This document shows positions 35,112-44,860 of a stretch of DNA of 64,000 bases, in pieces. Location: contig NZ_OCTP01000011.1 of the NCBI RefSeq assembly GCF_900232825.1, forward strand, positions 124,001-188,000, written 5' to 3'. A program made the translations under genes and the position numbers. How positions within the stretch are numbered: position 1 is the first letter of the stretch; each line of letters starts with the position of its first letter. The notes beneath the pieces were generated by a model, which saw only the letters and a program-made list of their open reading frames with translations, was not told the origin of the DNA and did no database searches. Origin of the DNA: Anaerococcus sp. Marseille-P3625. Lineage in GTDB: Bacteria > Bacillota > Clostridia > Tissierellales > Peptoniphilaceae.

Positions 35112-37184
35112 CTACAAACCATATATTCTAAGTCCACAATTCCAATTTGCTGGATTATATTTTCTGCCTGGGCCAGAAGGTACACCATAATCATGTGCCC
35201 CAAATGTTCTACCATCATCAGATAGAAATTCTGTATGCTCATTTCTTAATAGTATATCCCAAGGTTTAACCTCACTAAGTGGTATTTTATACCATAGCTT
35301 TAGTTTCTCCCCTTGTTCTATCATTGTATAAGTTGATGGAGCCCATGTTCCATGCCAATCTCTGCCCTGTGCTTCCATTGCTACCTTGTATACCAAACTA
35401 GAACAATCTGAAATTCCATCATTCATTCTTAATGATCCCATATCATAACGTTCATTTGCGTGACTCCAAGCTATAGAAGCAATACTTGCTCTAAATCCAG
35501 TAGGATCTGAATATTTAATCGGTACATATCCTCCGCTTGTACTACCGCCATATTGAACTGGTATATCCATTGATGAATAGTCCATGCCTGTTATTTCTGT
35601 CATATCATCCGCGGTTATCATCTGCCATTGATTCCAAGGCTTTTTAAATCGACTACCGTATTTTAAGCCTCTAGTTACTTGTAAAGTTGTTTTCCGACCT
35701 TCTGCATAAACAAAACTGTGACTAACATTTTCAATATAGTATTCCATATCAGTAGTTGGTACTAATAACCTACAACCAACTTTATATACAGCATCACCTC
35801 TTAAAATGAAACTACCGTTTTCCATCATTCCATTTTTGATATTCCAATTAAATAAATCAATGGTCTTCTGTGATACTTGAGAGTCATCTTCTTTGTTGGC
35901 TTCGCTTATAATTGATTCCATATTTGATTTAGCTTCATCTACACTATCTTTGACTATTTCTTCTTCTAGTTTTTTCTTTTTATATTCTAGTTCATCTTTA
36001 GATAGTCCCATATAATTAGTTTCACGTCTAACATCGCTGTAACTAAGGTCTGTAGATTTTGCTTCTTCTTTAGCTTCTTTTGCTGCATCATCTATGTTCT
36101 TTTGATCAAATTCTTTTTTCCAAAATTCAAGATCTTTTTCATAATCACTTTTTTCATGAATACCAACATCCCATTCACCGCTACCCTCACTAGCTCCAGT
36201 AGGGCCATAAGCTCCAGCGCTAGAATATTTACTAGTAACTTGTAATCTTCTTAGTCCATATCTGTCATAATAAGGTTTATACCAAATAGGAGGGCCAAAT
36301 AATTGATCGTAATCTGTTATTAAGCTTTCGCCCTTAACAGAATAAACTGTATAAGACTCCAAATCAGATGTGCCTAATTCTTCATCCATAATATCTTTAT
36401 CATCTATCTTATATAATGGTAGATTTGCCCAATCTGTAGGATTAAAAGGTGTCGGTCTTGATATAAGGGTCGGTTTATCATCAACCACTTCCCAAAACAA
36501 CTCATTAAAAGGAGCGTTTCTTAATTCTTTTAAGTAAGTCCATAAACTGCCTTGAAACTCATAAGCTGTAAAATTATTCCCCAAAGACTCTTGACGTTGT
36601 CTTGCATTATCAAGATATATGCCTTTAAAATAATCTTTGAATGATTTTCCATTAGCAAAATTAAGATTTATGCCCTTATCAAGATAGAAATCAACAACAG
36701 TCTTAATAAGTTTTGATGGAGAGTTTTGACTTACAATAGCATCTTGACCTTGGTAAAATCCACACATATTGTAGCTTGCATTTATTTCTTGCACTGCTCC
36801 AATGTCAAATTGCATAAAGGCTTTATTAAAACCTCTACCTGTTATGTTTATAATTCTTTTAGGCACTAGATCTACGTACACTAAAGATTTGTAAGAATTA
36901 TCTACCATGCCAAACAAAACAGTCCCTTTTTTATCACCTCTGCCTAATTCAATAATAACAAGATCACAAGAATGTATTTTATCATACCATTCTTGCTTAA
37001 AGGCTAAGGATATAGAAAAAGTTGCACAATCATCAGCTCCTACATCTCTTGTAGTTTCAAGCGATAGTACATCAAAATCAAGGTTCTTATTTGTTGTAGG
37101 GTTGGCTAATTGAAATATCTCTACGTTACCCTTTTCTGTGGCAAATGTAATTTTACAATAAGGGTTGCTTACATAGCTATACAT
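35112..37184 (-). CDS. tail hub protein with C-terminal NlpC/P60-type peptidase
   Basis: A 690-residue hub. Residues about 1-330 are gpD/gp27-like (ETTRDVGADDCATFSISLAF, FGMVDNSYKSLVYVDLVPKR). A coiled-coil insert lies at about 345-435 (KDELEYKKKKLEEEIVKDSV). Residues 564-690 form a cysteine peptidase domain with Cys594 in ISDCSSLVYKVAM and a candidate His650 in LLRNEHTEF, homologous in layout to the endolysin catalytic domain. It would cut peptidoglycan during injection. Confidence 0.87.
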   Translation of the reverse strand: MYSYVSNPYCKITFATEKGNVEIFQLANPTTNKNLDFDVLSLETTRDVGADDCATFSISLAFKQEWYDKIHSCDLVIIELGRGDKKGTVLFGMVDNSYKSLVYVDLVPKRIINITGRGFNKAFMQFDIGAVQEINASYNMCGFYQGQDAIVSQNSPSKLIKTVVDFYLDKGINLNFANGKSFKDYFKGIYLDNARQRQESLGNNFTAYEFQGSLWTYLKELRNAPFNELFWEVVDDKPTLISRPTPFNPTDWANLPLYKIDDKDIMDEELGTSDLESYTVYSVKGESLITDYDQLFGPPIWYKPYYDRYGLRRLQVTSKYSSAGAYGPTGASEGSGEWDVGIHEKSDYEKDLEFWKKEFDQKNIDDAAKEAKEEAKSTDLSYSDVRRETNYMGLSKDELEYKKKKLEEEIVKDSVDEAKSNMESIISEANKEDDSQVSQKTIDLFNWNIKNGMMENGSFILRGDAVYKVGCRLLVPTTDMEYYIENVSHSFVYAEGRKTTLQVTRGLKYGSRFKKPWNQWQMITADDMTEITGMDYSSMDIPVQYGGSTSGGYVPIKYSDPTGFRASIASIAWSHANERYDMGSLRMNDGISDCSSLVYKVAMEAQGRDWHGTWAPSTYTMIEQGEKLKLWYKIPLSEVKPWDILLRNEHTEFLSDDGRTFGAHDYGVPSGPGRKYNPANWNCGLRIYGL

Positions 37185-37187
37185 TTA

Positions 37188-40133
37188 TCACCTTGCCTTT
37201 CTTTGATAAACTTGATTTAGCTGGAATTTTTGTTGATTATTAGATAATTGCTTAATCGCTGCTAATACCGCTTCTTTTACTTGCTCTGTAATGGTATTAT
37301 TTTCTGCTCCATTAATGCTAACATTTAAATTTATAGTTCCGTTAGTTGCGTTTGACAAATTACTTTCTCTATAATCTTTTGCATCAAGTTTTGATAAAAC
37401 TGCTTCATCTTTGTGTATAAAGGCTAGCTGGTCTTCTGGTACTCTATCTATACCGATAGCATAAGAACTTATATTGGATTGACTGCCAATATTTGCATCT
37501 TTTTGGTCGCTTAGCTGTTTTATTCCTTGAGATAATATAGTTTCTGCTATATTTCCTCTTTCAACATTATGATTATTAGCTGGTCTTTCAAAGGTATTTT
37601 CAAAGCTTGCAGCAGACTTTCTAGCATCATTAGATGTTTTGAATGAGTCATACCATGAAGATGAATAATCAGAGTTCATCTCTTGCATTAAGAAATCTAA
37701 TTGAGTTTTAAGATTTGTCCAATCAGTTCCTTTTGACTGTGCATAGTTAACTAGATTTTTAAATCGTGGGCCTTCCCATTGAGCAAGTCCCCTACCAGGG
37801 CCTCCACCTAGTTGTTTTTGTGCTGGATTAAGCCCGGATTCTGCTTGTAGGTTTGCCATAATTCCAGCTGTACCAGCATCAGAAAAGCCTTGTTTTTTGA
37901 AATAGCTCCAAATCTTATCAAAGTTTTCATTGCCTTCGAGAGGACCAGTATCTACTGGCAAGCCATTAGCTCTATTAAAAGCGTATTGACTTCTACTTTG
38001 TGCATAACTTGACCCTGCTTTCTTGTTTGTACCTGTAGACTTAATTTTTTTCTCGCCTTTAGATCCTTCAACAGTTATGTTGAATAATCCACCATTTTCA
38101 AGCCTATCTAATAGCTGTTCTTCTCTTTTAACAACTAATTCTTTTCTACCAACAAGATCTTTATCTTTTTTGTCTTTGTGGAGTTCGCTTGCTTCAACAG
38201 TAGATATACTTGCAGCGCCTTTCCCTAGTTTTCTACCTAGTTTATCTCCTACAAATGCACCAGCTATACCGCCTAAAGCTCCACCTATTATAGTTCCTAC
38301 TGGGCCAGCTATTGCTGTTCCTGCCATAGCGCCATATTTTGCACCAGCAAAACCGCCACCCAATGTTCCAGCACCAGCACCGATGGATCCAAAACCTTCT
38401 TTTACATCACCTTTTTTGAAATTGTTGTAAGCTTCATATCCATATGTACCAACTGTAATAGCTGTACCTGCTATACCTAAACCTTTAGAAAATTTGCCTG
38501 CATTTTCACCTAGAAAACTTACAGACTTAGCAACATTTCCGCCTTCTTCTGCAACAACCGGATTCTTTAATTTTGAAAATAAACTAAAGACTTTTGCACT
38601 TTCGCCAGCTGAACTGCCAGCACCCTTGCCTAGATTACCGATAAGTAACCTTGGTACATTTGCTACTGCTGCACCTATACCCCCACCTATTAAGGCTTGA
38701 CCAGCTATTGAGCTTGTACCTTGTAAGAAACTTGGCATATTGTTGTAGGTTTCTTTAAATGGTCTTGTAGCTTCATTAAGAGCATTGCCCGCATCCATAG
38801 AAGTGGCTTCTTTGTTCAACTCATAATTGGTATTTATTAATGCTTTTGAGTTTATAGCGTTATCAAGTTGTGCTTCTTTATTTCCACCCTTGCCATACTT
38901 TTCTTGGATTTCTTTGTATGATTCAGGACCTTGATTAAGAAGTTTTACAACTTCGTCGCCTTCATCAACGGTAACTCCCATATGATCTTGCAACCATAGG
39001 GATCTCATAGTATCACTATGAAGATTTTTACCAAGACCTCTTGTTAAAGCTTTTATTGCTTCAGGATCTGAAAAACCATGTTCTGCTCTTCTTCTAGCTT
39101 CTTTTAGTGCATCTTCGCCATAGCCTAACTCTTCGCCATAACCAAACATTCTCAAGGTCATGTTGTCTCTAGCGTTAAATCCACCTTGCATTTTACCTAC
39201 AAGTTCAGCAGCCTTATCACCTTTTAATGCAGGATTTTGCCTAGCTAATTGTGCTTGTAGGCTTGCTGCCATTTCAAAGTCAGATGAAGTCACTTCAAGT
39301 TTGCCTTTAGTTATTACATCTGTAATATCAGCAAGACTTCGTGCGAGTTCATCTTCTCTGCCTTTCATACCTGTGGCGGCAATATTTGTTCCTATAGCGT
39401 CTGTGTATTCTTTTGAGCTTATATTGTCAAAACTTCTTTTTCTTAATTGAGAAAAATCCGATCCTAGAGAATTGGCGTTAATACCAAAAGCTAATGATGT
39501 TTCCATCATATCTTTTGAGCTTTGCTTTAAGTCATTTTGCCCATAATATCCACCACTAACCAAGGTATCTTGTAGATTCATTACTTGTCCAGTATCAAAA
39601 CCATATTTCTTACCTTGATTACTAGCTTCACTTCTAGCCTTGTTAAAGTCGCTTCCGTAAACTCCTAGTCTATTGTAAATATCTAAGGCGTTTTTCTCAT
39701 AAGCAGCTGCATTTTTTGAACCATTGTTTAGATAAGAAAAAACCGCTCTTCCAGCTCCTATTGCAAGTCCACTTTTTGTTAAATTTCCAAATAAATTATC
39801 TTTAAAGCTTTTATTATTACTTGAATTAACATCAGAACTATTAAAGCTAGATGGAGAAGATGGAAAATTTGTAGAATTATTATAAGCGCTTCTAGCAGAA
39901 AAACTTTGACCTAACTTATCAATGTTATTACTAAGCTTTCTAATTACTTCTGATAAATCGCCTATATTATCTTTATCTTTGCTAGCAAAATCTGTTAAAT
40001 TGGAGCTTTCAGATCCACCAATACCAAAATTTTGAGCATCTTTTTGTACATTTTTTATATATTTGCTTAAATTTGAAAAACTCTGTTTAGCAGGATCTGT
40101 ATTGGCTTGTACATTAATCTTGATATCACTCAT
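37188..40133 (-). CDS. tail tape measure protein with tail-lysozyme domain
   Basis: A 981-residue protein that sets tail length and is ejected. It begins helical; residues about 470-650 are Gly/Ala-rich and hydrophobic (GGFAGAKYGAMAGTAIAGPV), a probable membrane-inserting part. Residues 735-870 are a phage-tail lysozyme domain with catalytic Glu765 in NLQAESGLNPAQ, and the C-terminus has the tape-measure motif YAIGIDRVPEDQLAFIHKDE. If the usual 1.5 angstrom per residue applies, the tail is about 145 nm long (inference). It is preceded by the two overlapping chaperone frames. Confidence 0.92.
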   Translation of the reverse strand: MSDIKINVQANTDPAKQSFSNLSKYIKNVQKDAQNFGIGGSESSNLTDFASKDKDNIGDLSEVIRKLSNNIDKLGQSFSARSAYNNSTNFPSSPSSFNSSDVNSSNNKSFKDNLFGNLTKSGLAIGAGRAVFSYLNNGSKNAAAYEKNALDIYNRLGVYGSDFNKARSEASNQGKKYGFDTGQVMNLQDTLVSGGYYGQNDLKQSSKDMMETSLAFGINANSLGSDFSQLRKRSFDNISSKEYTDAIGTNIAATGMKGREDELARSLADITDVITKGKLEVTSSDFEMAASLQAQLARQNPALKGDKAAELVGKMQGGFNARDNMTLRMFGYGEELGYGEDALKEARRRAEHGFSDPEAIKALTRGLGKNLHSDTMRSLWLQDHMGVTVDEGDEVVKLLNQGPESYKEIQEKYGKGGNKEAQLDNAINSKALINTNYELNKEATSMDAGNALNEATRPFKETYNNMPSFLQGTSSIAGQALIGGGIGAAVANVPRLLIGNLGKGAGSSAGESAKVFSLFSKLKNPVVAEEGGNVAKSVSFLGENAGKFSKGLGIAGTAITVGTYGYEAYNNFKKGDVKEGFGSIGAGAGTLGGGFAGAKYGAMAGTAIAGPVGTIIGGALGGIAGAFVGDKLGRKLGKGAASISTVEASELHKDKKDKDLVGRKELVVKREEQLLDRLENGGLFNITVEGSKGEKKIKSTGTNKKAGSSYAQSRSQYAFNRANGLPVDTGPLEGNENFDKIWSYFKKQGFSDAGTAGIMANLQAESGLNPAQKQLGGGPGRGLAQWEGPRFKNLVNYAQSKGTDWTNLKTQLDFLMQEMNSDYSSSWYDSFKTSNDARKSAASFENTFERPANNHNVERGNIAETILSQGIKQLSDQKDANIGSQSNISSYAIGIDRVPEDQLAFIHKDEAVLSKLDAKDYRESNLSNATNGTINLNVSINGAENNTITEQVKEAVLAAIKQLSNNQQKFQLNQVYQRKAR

Positions 40134-40428
40134 CTATATCCACCTCCTCCCATTGCTGTTCATTATTTACATCTATTTGTTTTTTCTCTACTTCAGGAGC
40201 ATCTTCATTCCACCATTTTTCAAATTCTGGATCGGTGAAACTTCTTCTGTATTGGTCTATGTTCATAGGATCATCAAAATAGCTTAGCCATTGCATCAAT
40301 TCTAAATCATAGGCATTGTAATTAGCTAACCTATCATCAAACATTGAACAACCAAGTATTTTACTTGCTTTCCACAGACTCCTTATCCAAGGATTTATCG
40401 CCAGTTCCTTTAGATCCAGTTTCTTCAT
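40126..40428 (-). CDS. tail assembly chaperone, second frame (possibly made by +1 frameshift)
   Basis: A 100-residue frame that overlaps the preceding chaperone gene by 68 bases in the +1 frame and ends 8 bases inside the tape measure gene. It has WLSYFDDPMNIDQYRRSFTD and an acidic C-terminus, as in the T part of gpG-GT. The ATG at 40428 lacks a ribosome site (CGACCAACAAATG), and the frame is open upstream to 40446. This arrangement suggests it is expressed as a frameshift extension of the upstream gene. Confidence 0.65.
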   Translation of the reverse strand: MKKLDLKELAINPWIRSLWKASKILGCSMFDDRLANYNAYDLELMQWLSYFDDPMNIDQYRRSFTDPEFEKWWNEDAPEVEKKQIDVNNEQQWEEVDIDE

Positions 40429-40771
40429 TTGTTGGTCGAAAGGAATTTATAAACATATTGACCTCTTCGTATAATCCCAAAACGGTTTCTGGATTATCTA
40501 TCTTGTCATAGTCAAACCAATCAGGTTTTTTAACAATTAAATTATCGAGAAAAGCAATAGCTTCTGCTAGGAAATAACTTTCATTAGGTAGGGTTGATAA
40601 TGAAGCATCAGCTAATAATTGTGACATTTTAGTACCTATTGCAACTCTATCGCGAATAGAAGGGAACTTTACAACGAAAGTCCCCTTTACTTTTTCCCCT
40701 TGAATTGTGCTTTCAAATTCAATTTCTTTTTCTCTAGCACTTAAATCTGTAAACTCTTTTAATCCTTGCAT
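40361..40771 (-). CDS. tail assembly chaperone, first frame
   Basis: A 136-residue protein in the gpG/XkdN position between the tail tube and tape measure genes. It has DLSAREKEIEFESTIQGEKV near the start, RDRVAIGTKMSQLL, and LAEAIAFLDNLIVKKPDWF, like Bacillota tail chaperones, and a low-complexity Gly/Ser/Lys C-terminus that overlaps the second frame. Tail chaperones coat the tape measure before tube assembly. Confidence 0.82.
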   Translation of the reverse strand: MQGLKEFTDLSAREKEIEFESTIQGEKVKGTFVVKFPSIRDRVAIGTKMSQLLADASLSTLPNESYFLAEAIAFLDNLIVKKPDWFDYDKIDNPETVLGLYEEVNMFINSFRPTNEETGSKGTGDKSLDKESVESK

Positions 40772-40776
40772 CTATT

Positions 40777-41199
40777 TTATTCTCCCATATCGCATGATAA
40801 GAATTGTACTGTAGCATTTTCACCTGCTATAGCGTTAGCTCTAATAGTAGTTGTGTAATCACTAAAAGTACAACCTCTGTAGACTCTAAGTGTTTTATTG
40901 TCCCATTTGTTTATTACTTCTATATCGATAATATCTTTTTGAAGAATATCTTCTCCAAGCCCTATATATCCAACATCTGCCAAGTCTGTATTTCTTAACA
41001 TATATCTTTCTAGGGTGAAAGTACCTTCATATCTATTTTGTACGTGTTCTTGTGGCATTATTGAGCCTATCTCATACACTCCTTCAGTTCCATAAGAAAT
41101 TTTAGGATCTAATGATTGTGCTCTGCCAACTACTTGTCCTTTAATTTTTAATAGGACGGTTGCACCAGTTACAACCGTTTGTTTTTCTGCACTTGCCAT
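40777..41199 (-). CDS. tail tube protein
   Basis: A 140-residue protein following the sheath gene, as expected for a contractile tail tube (XkdM-like). It has VVTGATVLLKIKGQVVGRAQ at the start and the beta-rich sequence YEGTFTLERYMLRNTD and GCTFSDYTTTIRANAIAGEN. The last residues overlap no neighbour. The order sheath-tube-chaperone-tape measure is universal in this phage type. Confidence 0.85.
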   Translation of the reverse strand: MASAEKQTVVTGATVLLKIKGQVVGRAQSLDPKISYGTEGVYEIGSIMPQEHVQNRYEGTFTLERYMLRNTDLADVGYIGLGEDILQKDIIDIEVINKWDNKTLRVYRGCTFSDYTTTIRANAIAGENATVQFLSCDMGE

Positions 41200-41213
41200 G
41201 TATATTTACCTCT

Positions 41214-43298
41214 CTAACTTTCTTGATCCATGATGGATAGTTCTTCACTGTAGAATGTGATATCGATAAATGTGAAGTTAGTTACTTCTGTTGGTGCTAC
41301 ATCGAATGTTAGATATACTCTGTCATTCTTTTTTGATATATTGACATTCTTATAAGCAATAATTATTCCGTCTTTCTTGTATTGTTGTAAAACAGAAATA
41401 GCTCTGTTTCTTGCAGATTCAAGTACAGAATAAGGTGTCAATTTACCAGTTAGCATCTTATCAAGTTGTTTTCTAATTTCTTTAGAAAGTTGGTCGGCAA
41501 TAGCTCCTGTAGATCTTTCAACCTTGAGTGGGTCATTATATTGTGCAAAAGTAGTGTAGTCCCATACAAGTTTAGGGTAGAAAATCAATTGATTATCTCT
41601 ACTAGCAACCATATCGTCAAATAGAACTCCATTATCTATAAGCTTGTTCTTATCATCTTCTGGATATGTTTTTTCAGGTTTTAAATAGTTGAAAACATCA
41701 GCTGTTGCACTTTCAACACCTAAGAAAGCAAATCTACCAGCATACATAGCTGCATGAATAAATGCAGGATATAGTTTATTGTTAAAGTCATAGATACCTT
41801 GACCAGTAAATTGGACTCTTTCATGTTCTAATTGAGATTTGAAATTAACTTGTTGTTGAACTGATATATTGTTAGCAGCACCACAGACTAGTCTTCTTTC
41901 TTTGCCATATCTTTCACTCATCTTAATTACGTGTTCTCTACATTCAGCGATAATCCCAATATCATCAGTTAGTGGAACGATGTAGTCGATATCGTATTTT
42001 CCTAATTTATCTAAGAATTTGATAAAGGATCTAGCTTCTCTTCCTTCGCTTCCACCTGCTAGTAAAGTAAATGGATAGTTTTCATAATTTGAAACTTCTC
42101 TATTTATGATAGTTACCTCAACATATTCTGATTGAGTCTTAGTTGTTTTTTGTATATCTCTTAGAACACCAGTAATTGGAGTTGTTTCTGTAATCTCTTT
42201 CTTATCAAAGAAATCTAAATCCAATACTGACAATTCAATATTTGCAGTTTTAACAGGTTCTATATCGTAGTTTTCGTAACCCATTAAATAAAGTGCTAGA
42301 CTTCTAACGTTTCTATATTGTGTAGGGTCAAGGTTAAGGTCGATATCAACCTTTGCTGTTTCTGCATTCTCGCCAATATAGGTTTGAAGTTTTATAGAAT
42401 CACCTTTACCATTAGATATGATTGAAATACTAGCGTATTTTTCATCACCGGTATATTTAATAGAAAAAGCACCACCCAAATTGTCGAATATCTCGTACTT
42501 ATCTGATTTAGCGTCATAGATAGTCAAGCATTTTGTATTGGCTGATGCTCCGTCTGTTAGTTTGTGTGATATTAAGTTGTTTTCTTCTCCGTAGTCTTTT
42601 GAAGTTATTGTATAAACAAATTCTGACTCGGTTACAGGTGCTGTACAAGGTATTAGGAATGTATCGCCTTGATTGTATTTACCTTGGCCAAAAGTTATTT
42701 TAATTCCATCTCCTAAATCCTTATCAGTTGCATTAGCTGTTTCTTTTAGTGATAGTTCTTCGCCTATTTGCTCTCCATCTGATGCTAAAGAGTATTTATA
42801 TGTTGCATCAGAAATATCTCTAAGTCCAGTTGATGTAATTTCAATCTTAAAGGTTTTGTTTTCTTTGCCAGTATAATCGCCTTTTACTGTTAGGCTTCCA
42901 GTTGAGTTAGCGTGTTGAGTGCTTATTACCTTTCCGACTGTTGCCGGTACTTCTTTCTTTTGGAATACATTTCCCATTGACTTTGTAGCGTCATTTGATC
43001 TTATACAGAAAATTTGATCTGCTCCACCTATTTCTACTCCATCTTTTGTTTCAATAACAGGATCGTAAGCTTTTAAAGCTGCATCTAAAAGATATCCACC
43101 TTTTAGAATTTTGATAGCATCTTCAGGGTCTTCTATGATAGTTATTTCTCCAGGAACGCCACCTTTAGAAGATCCTATTAATGCCATATTCTTTGCTCCA
43201 TTGGTTTTAAATATTCTCATATTACTTTCTACATGAGAATAAACACCTGGTTTTCTGTATCTTACTTTGTGAAAATGGTAGCCTTTTTTATATGCCAT
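41214..43298 (-). CDS. tail sheath protein
   Basis: A 694-residue contractile tail sheath. N-terminal GVYSHVESNMRIFKTNGAKN and DQIFCIRSNDATKS are typical. Residues about 125-310 carry extra beta-rich domains projecting outward. The C-terminal part has SFIKFLDKLGKYDIDYIVPL, QQQVNFKSQLEHERVQFTGQ and LTFDVAPTEVTNFTFIDITF, the conserved sheath core. It proves the phage is a myovirus. The start is preceded by AAGGAGTAAATAT. Confidence 0.94.
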   Translation of the reverse strand: MAYKKGYHFHKVRYRKPGVYSHVESNMRIFKTNGAKNMALIGSSKGGVPGEITIIEDPEDAIKILKGGYLLDAALKAYDPVIETKDGVEIGGADQIFCIRSNDATKSMGNVFQKKEVPATVGKVISTQHANSTGSLTVKGDYTGKENKTFKIEITSTGLRDISDATYKYSLASDGEQIGEELSLKETANATDKDLGDGIKITFGQGKYNQGDTFLIPCTAPVTESEFVYTITSKDYGEENNLISHKLTDGASANTKCLTIYDAKSDKYEIFDNLGGAFSIKYTGDEKYASISIISNGKGDSIKLQTYIGENAETAKVDIDLNLDPTQYRNVRSLALYLMGYENYDIEPVKTANIELSVLDLDFFDKKEITETTPITGVLRDIQKTTKTQSEYVEVTIINREVSNYENYPFTLLAGGSEGREARSFIKFLDKLGKYDIDYIVPLTDDIGIIAECREHVIKMSERYGKERRLVCGAANNISVQQQVNFKSQLEHERVQFTGQGIYDFNNKLYPAFIHAAMYAGRFAFLGVESATADVFNYLKPEKTYPEDDKNKLIDNGVLFDDMVASRDNQLIFYPKLVWDYTTFAQYNDPLKVERSTGAIADQLSKEIRKQLDKMLTGKLTPYSVLESARNRAISVLQQYKKDGIIIAYKNVNISKKNDRVYLTFDVAPTEVTNFTFIDITFYSEELSIMDQES

Positions 43299-43309
43299 AT
43301 ATTTACTCC

Positions 43310-43519
43310 TTATTCAATTTCAGCAGCAAGAATTTTGTCCCACTCTTCTTGGCTTTTGTATAATTGGCCATTAAGTTTGACTCTTATTGCTGCTTTGGTT
43401 TCTGCTCTTACATTTCCTTTTCCAATAAAATATTCTTTAAAGGAAATTAGCCTTTTACTCTTTTGAGGTTCTTTCTTTACCTCTTGTTTCGCTTTTGGTG
43501 CAATTTTCTTTTCCGTCAT
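43310..43519 (-). CDS. small lysine-rich phage protein
   Basis: About 69 residues from the second of two ATGs (MTEKKIAPKAKQEVKKEPQK), better spaced from AAAGGAG. The N-terminus is a Lys-rich tail and the C-terminus a short helical unit (QLYKSQEEWDKILAAEIE). It is embedded in the neck genes and overlaps the preceding gene by 65 bases. Similar short proteins occur between tail-terminator and sheath genes. Function unknown. Confidence 0.55.
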   Translation of the reverse strand: MTEKKIAPKAKQEVKKEPQKSKRLISFKEYFIGKGNVRAETKAAIRVKLNGQLYKSQEEWDKILAAEIE

Positions 43520-44183
43520 CATCTACTCCTTTACGATTAATAGATATATCGTTAATAGTTGTTCCTAAATTGAATTGAGAATCTAATTCTCCTGCAAATT
43601 CATCAAATCTATAGTATGTCGTTGTATATTCACAAGATAAAGTTAAAGCCCTTCTATAAACAAAAAAGTTTATATAATCTGGTATAGGCTCTAAATCTCC
43701 ACCACTTAAACTTGATAAGATTATGTTTTCTTCCTCAAAATCTTTTCTTGTTGTCAATAAGCAATATTTTGTTATTGCATACAAAAAAGAAGTGATAATT
43801 GCGTTATCACTCCATATTTCACACCTTATATTTGTTTGCATTTGAATACTTTCTTGTATTGGGTGTCTTATATTCTTTGACCAATTAAGATAATTACTAT
43901 CTGATTCATTTCCTATATAGTTTTCGTCTATACCATTTCCCAAACCATAAGAAACCTCTTGATCCGACTCCACCAAGACAACAATACAAGGTAGATACAA
44001 TTCTTCTCTAGGATAGCTTGATCTCACGTTGATTTTGTATTCTTTTATGAATTTTTTAACGTCTTCGTTAGTTTTTTCATCTGCGTATAAAAAAAACTTA
44101 TCTATCAATTCAACATTGTTAGATAAGTAATTCAAAACTTTTTTTATTTTGCTTTTTACAAACAAGTCCAGCATCTGTATCAT
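43455..44183 (-). CDS. putative tail terminator protein
   Basis: A 242-residue protein placed between the tail completion gene and the sheath, where tail terminators of contractile phages are encoded. It contains YKINVRSSYPREELYLPCIV, and SIQMQTNIRCEIWSDNAII resembles neck proteins. The start follows GGAGGCTAACCT. The last about 25 residues overlap the small lysine-rich gene. The assignment depends mostly on context. Confidence 0.55.
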   Translation of the reverse strand: MIQMLDLFVKSKIKKVLNYLSNNVELIDKFFLYADEKTNEDVKKFIKEYKINVRSSYPREELYLPCIVVLVESDQEVSYGLGNGIDENYIGNESDSNYLNWSKNIRHPIQESIQMQTNIRCEIWSDNAIITSFLYAITKYCLLTTRKDFEEENIILSSLSGGDLEPIPDYINFFVYRRALTLSCEYTTTYYRFDEFAGELDSQFNLGTTINDISINRKGVDDDGKENCTKSETRGKERTSKE

Positions 44184-44860
44184 AGGTTAGCCTCCAAATA
44201 ATCATATGAAAATTTTTCAGCCTTTTTACTAACCTTTGGAAAAGCTTTAATACCTTTTAAGCCTGGATGAAACCAGCTTTTTGGATCTGACTTATCTGAT
44301 ACTCTCCTAAAGGTTAAATACTGACTTCTTTTGGCTCCGGACTTATATGTTTTGGTTTTTCTTACTAGATAATCATATTTAGAATTTTTCCACTTATATC
44401 CTGTATTAGATCTTTGTGGTGAATATCCTAAATCTCTTACAAGACTTTCTTCAAGGTATTGACCATATTTTAAATTTTTAGCAGCTTTTAATATCTTAGG
44501 TGGTAATGATCCTCTGCCTGCTGTTCTGTGCCTAAATGGTATTGTTAAATACCAACCTGGCTCATTTTTTCCATCTACACGTCTAACTACTTTTGTTCTT
44601 TTGGGTGACTTAGAAAAGCCTATTTTTTCATCAAACTTATTACAACCATTTTCAAGTAAGGCTGGGAATTTTCCATTTAGTTGCACATAGCCTTTTAATG
44701 GGCCTTCCATCGTTACAGCTGATATAGCTTGCTTATAATCTGTGCTAGTTGATCTTAATTTTGTATTTGCTTCATAAATAAGTTCATCTCTAGCATAAGA
44801 TAGAGTTGCCTTAACCATATCACTTGCTACTGTATCTATAGCCTTGTATATATCAGTCAT
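44180..44860 (-). CDS. HK97 gp10-like tail completion protein
   Basis: About 226 residues from the ATG at 44860 (MTDIYKAIDTVASDMVKATL), with GGAGG eight bases before it; a TTG two codons upstream is an alternative. It has VQLNGKFPALLENGCNKFDE and IPFRHRTAGRGSLPPKIL and a positively charged C-terminus, as expected for the gp10/HK97-type neck proteins that join head and tail. Its end overlaps the putative tail-terminator gene by four bases. Confidence 0.65.
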   Translation of the reverse strand: MTDIYKAIDTVASDMVKATLSYARDELIYEANTKLRSTSTDYKQAISAVTMEGPLKGYVQLNGKFPALLENGCNKFDEKIGFSKSPKRTKVVRRVDGKNEPGWYLTIPFRHRTAGRGSLPPKILKAAKNLKYGQYLEESLVRDLGYSPQRSNTGYKWKNSKYDYLVRKTKTYKSGAKRSQYLTFRRVSDKSDPKSWFHPGLKGIKAFPKVSKKAEKFSYDYLEANL

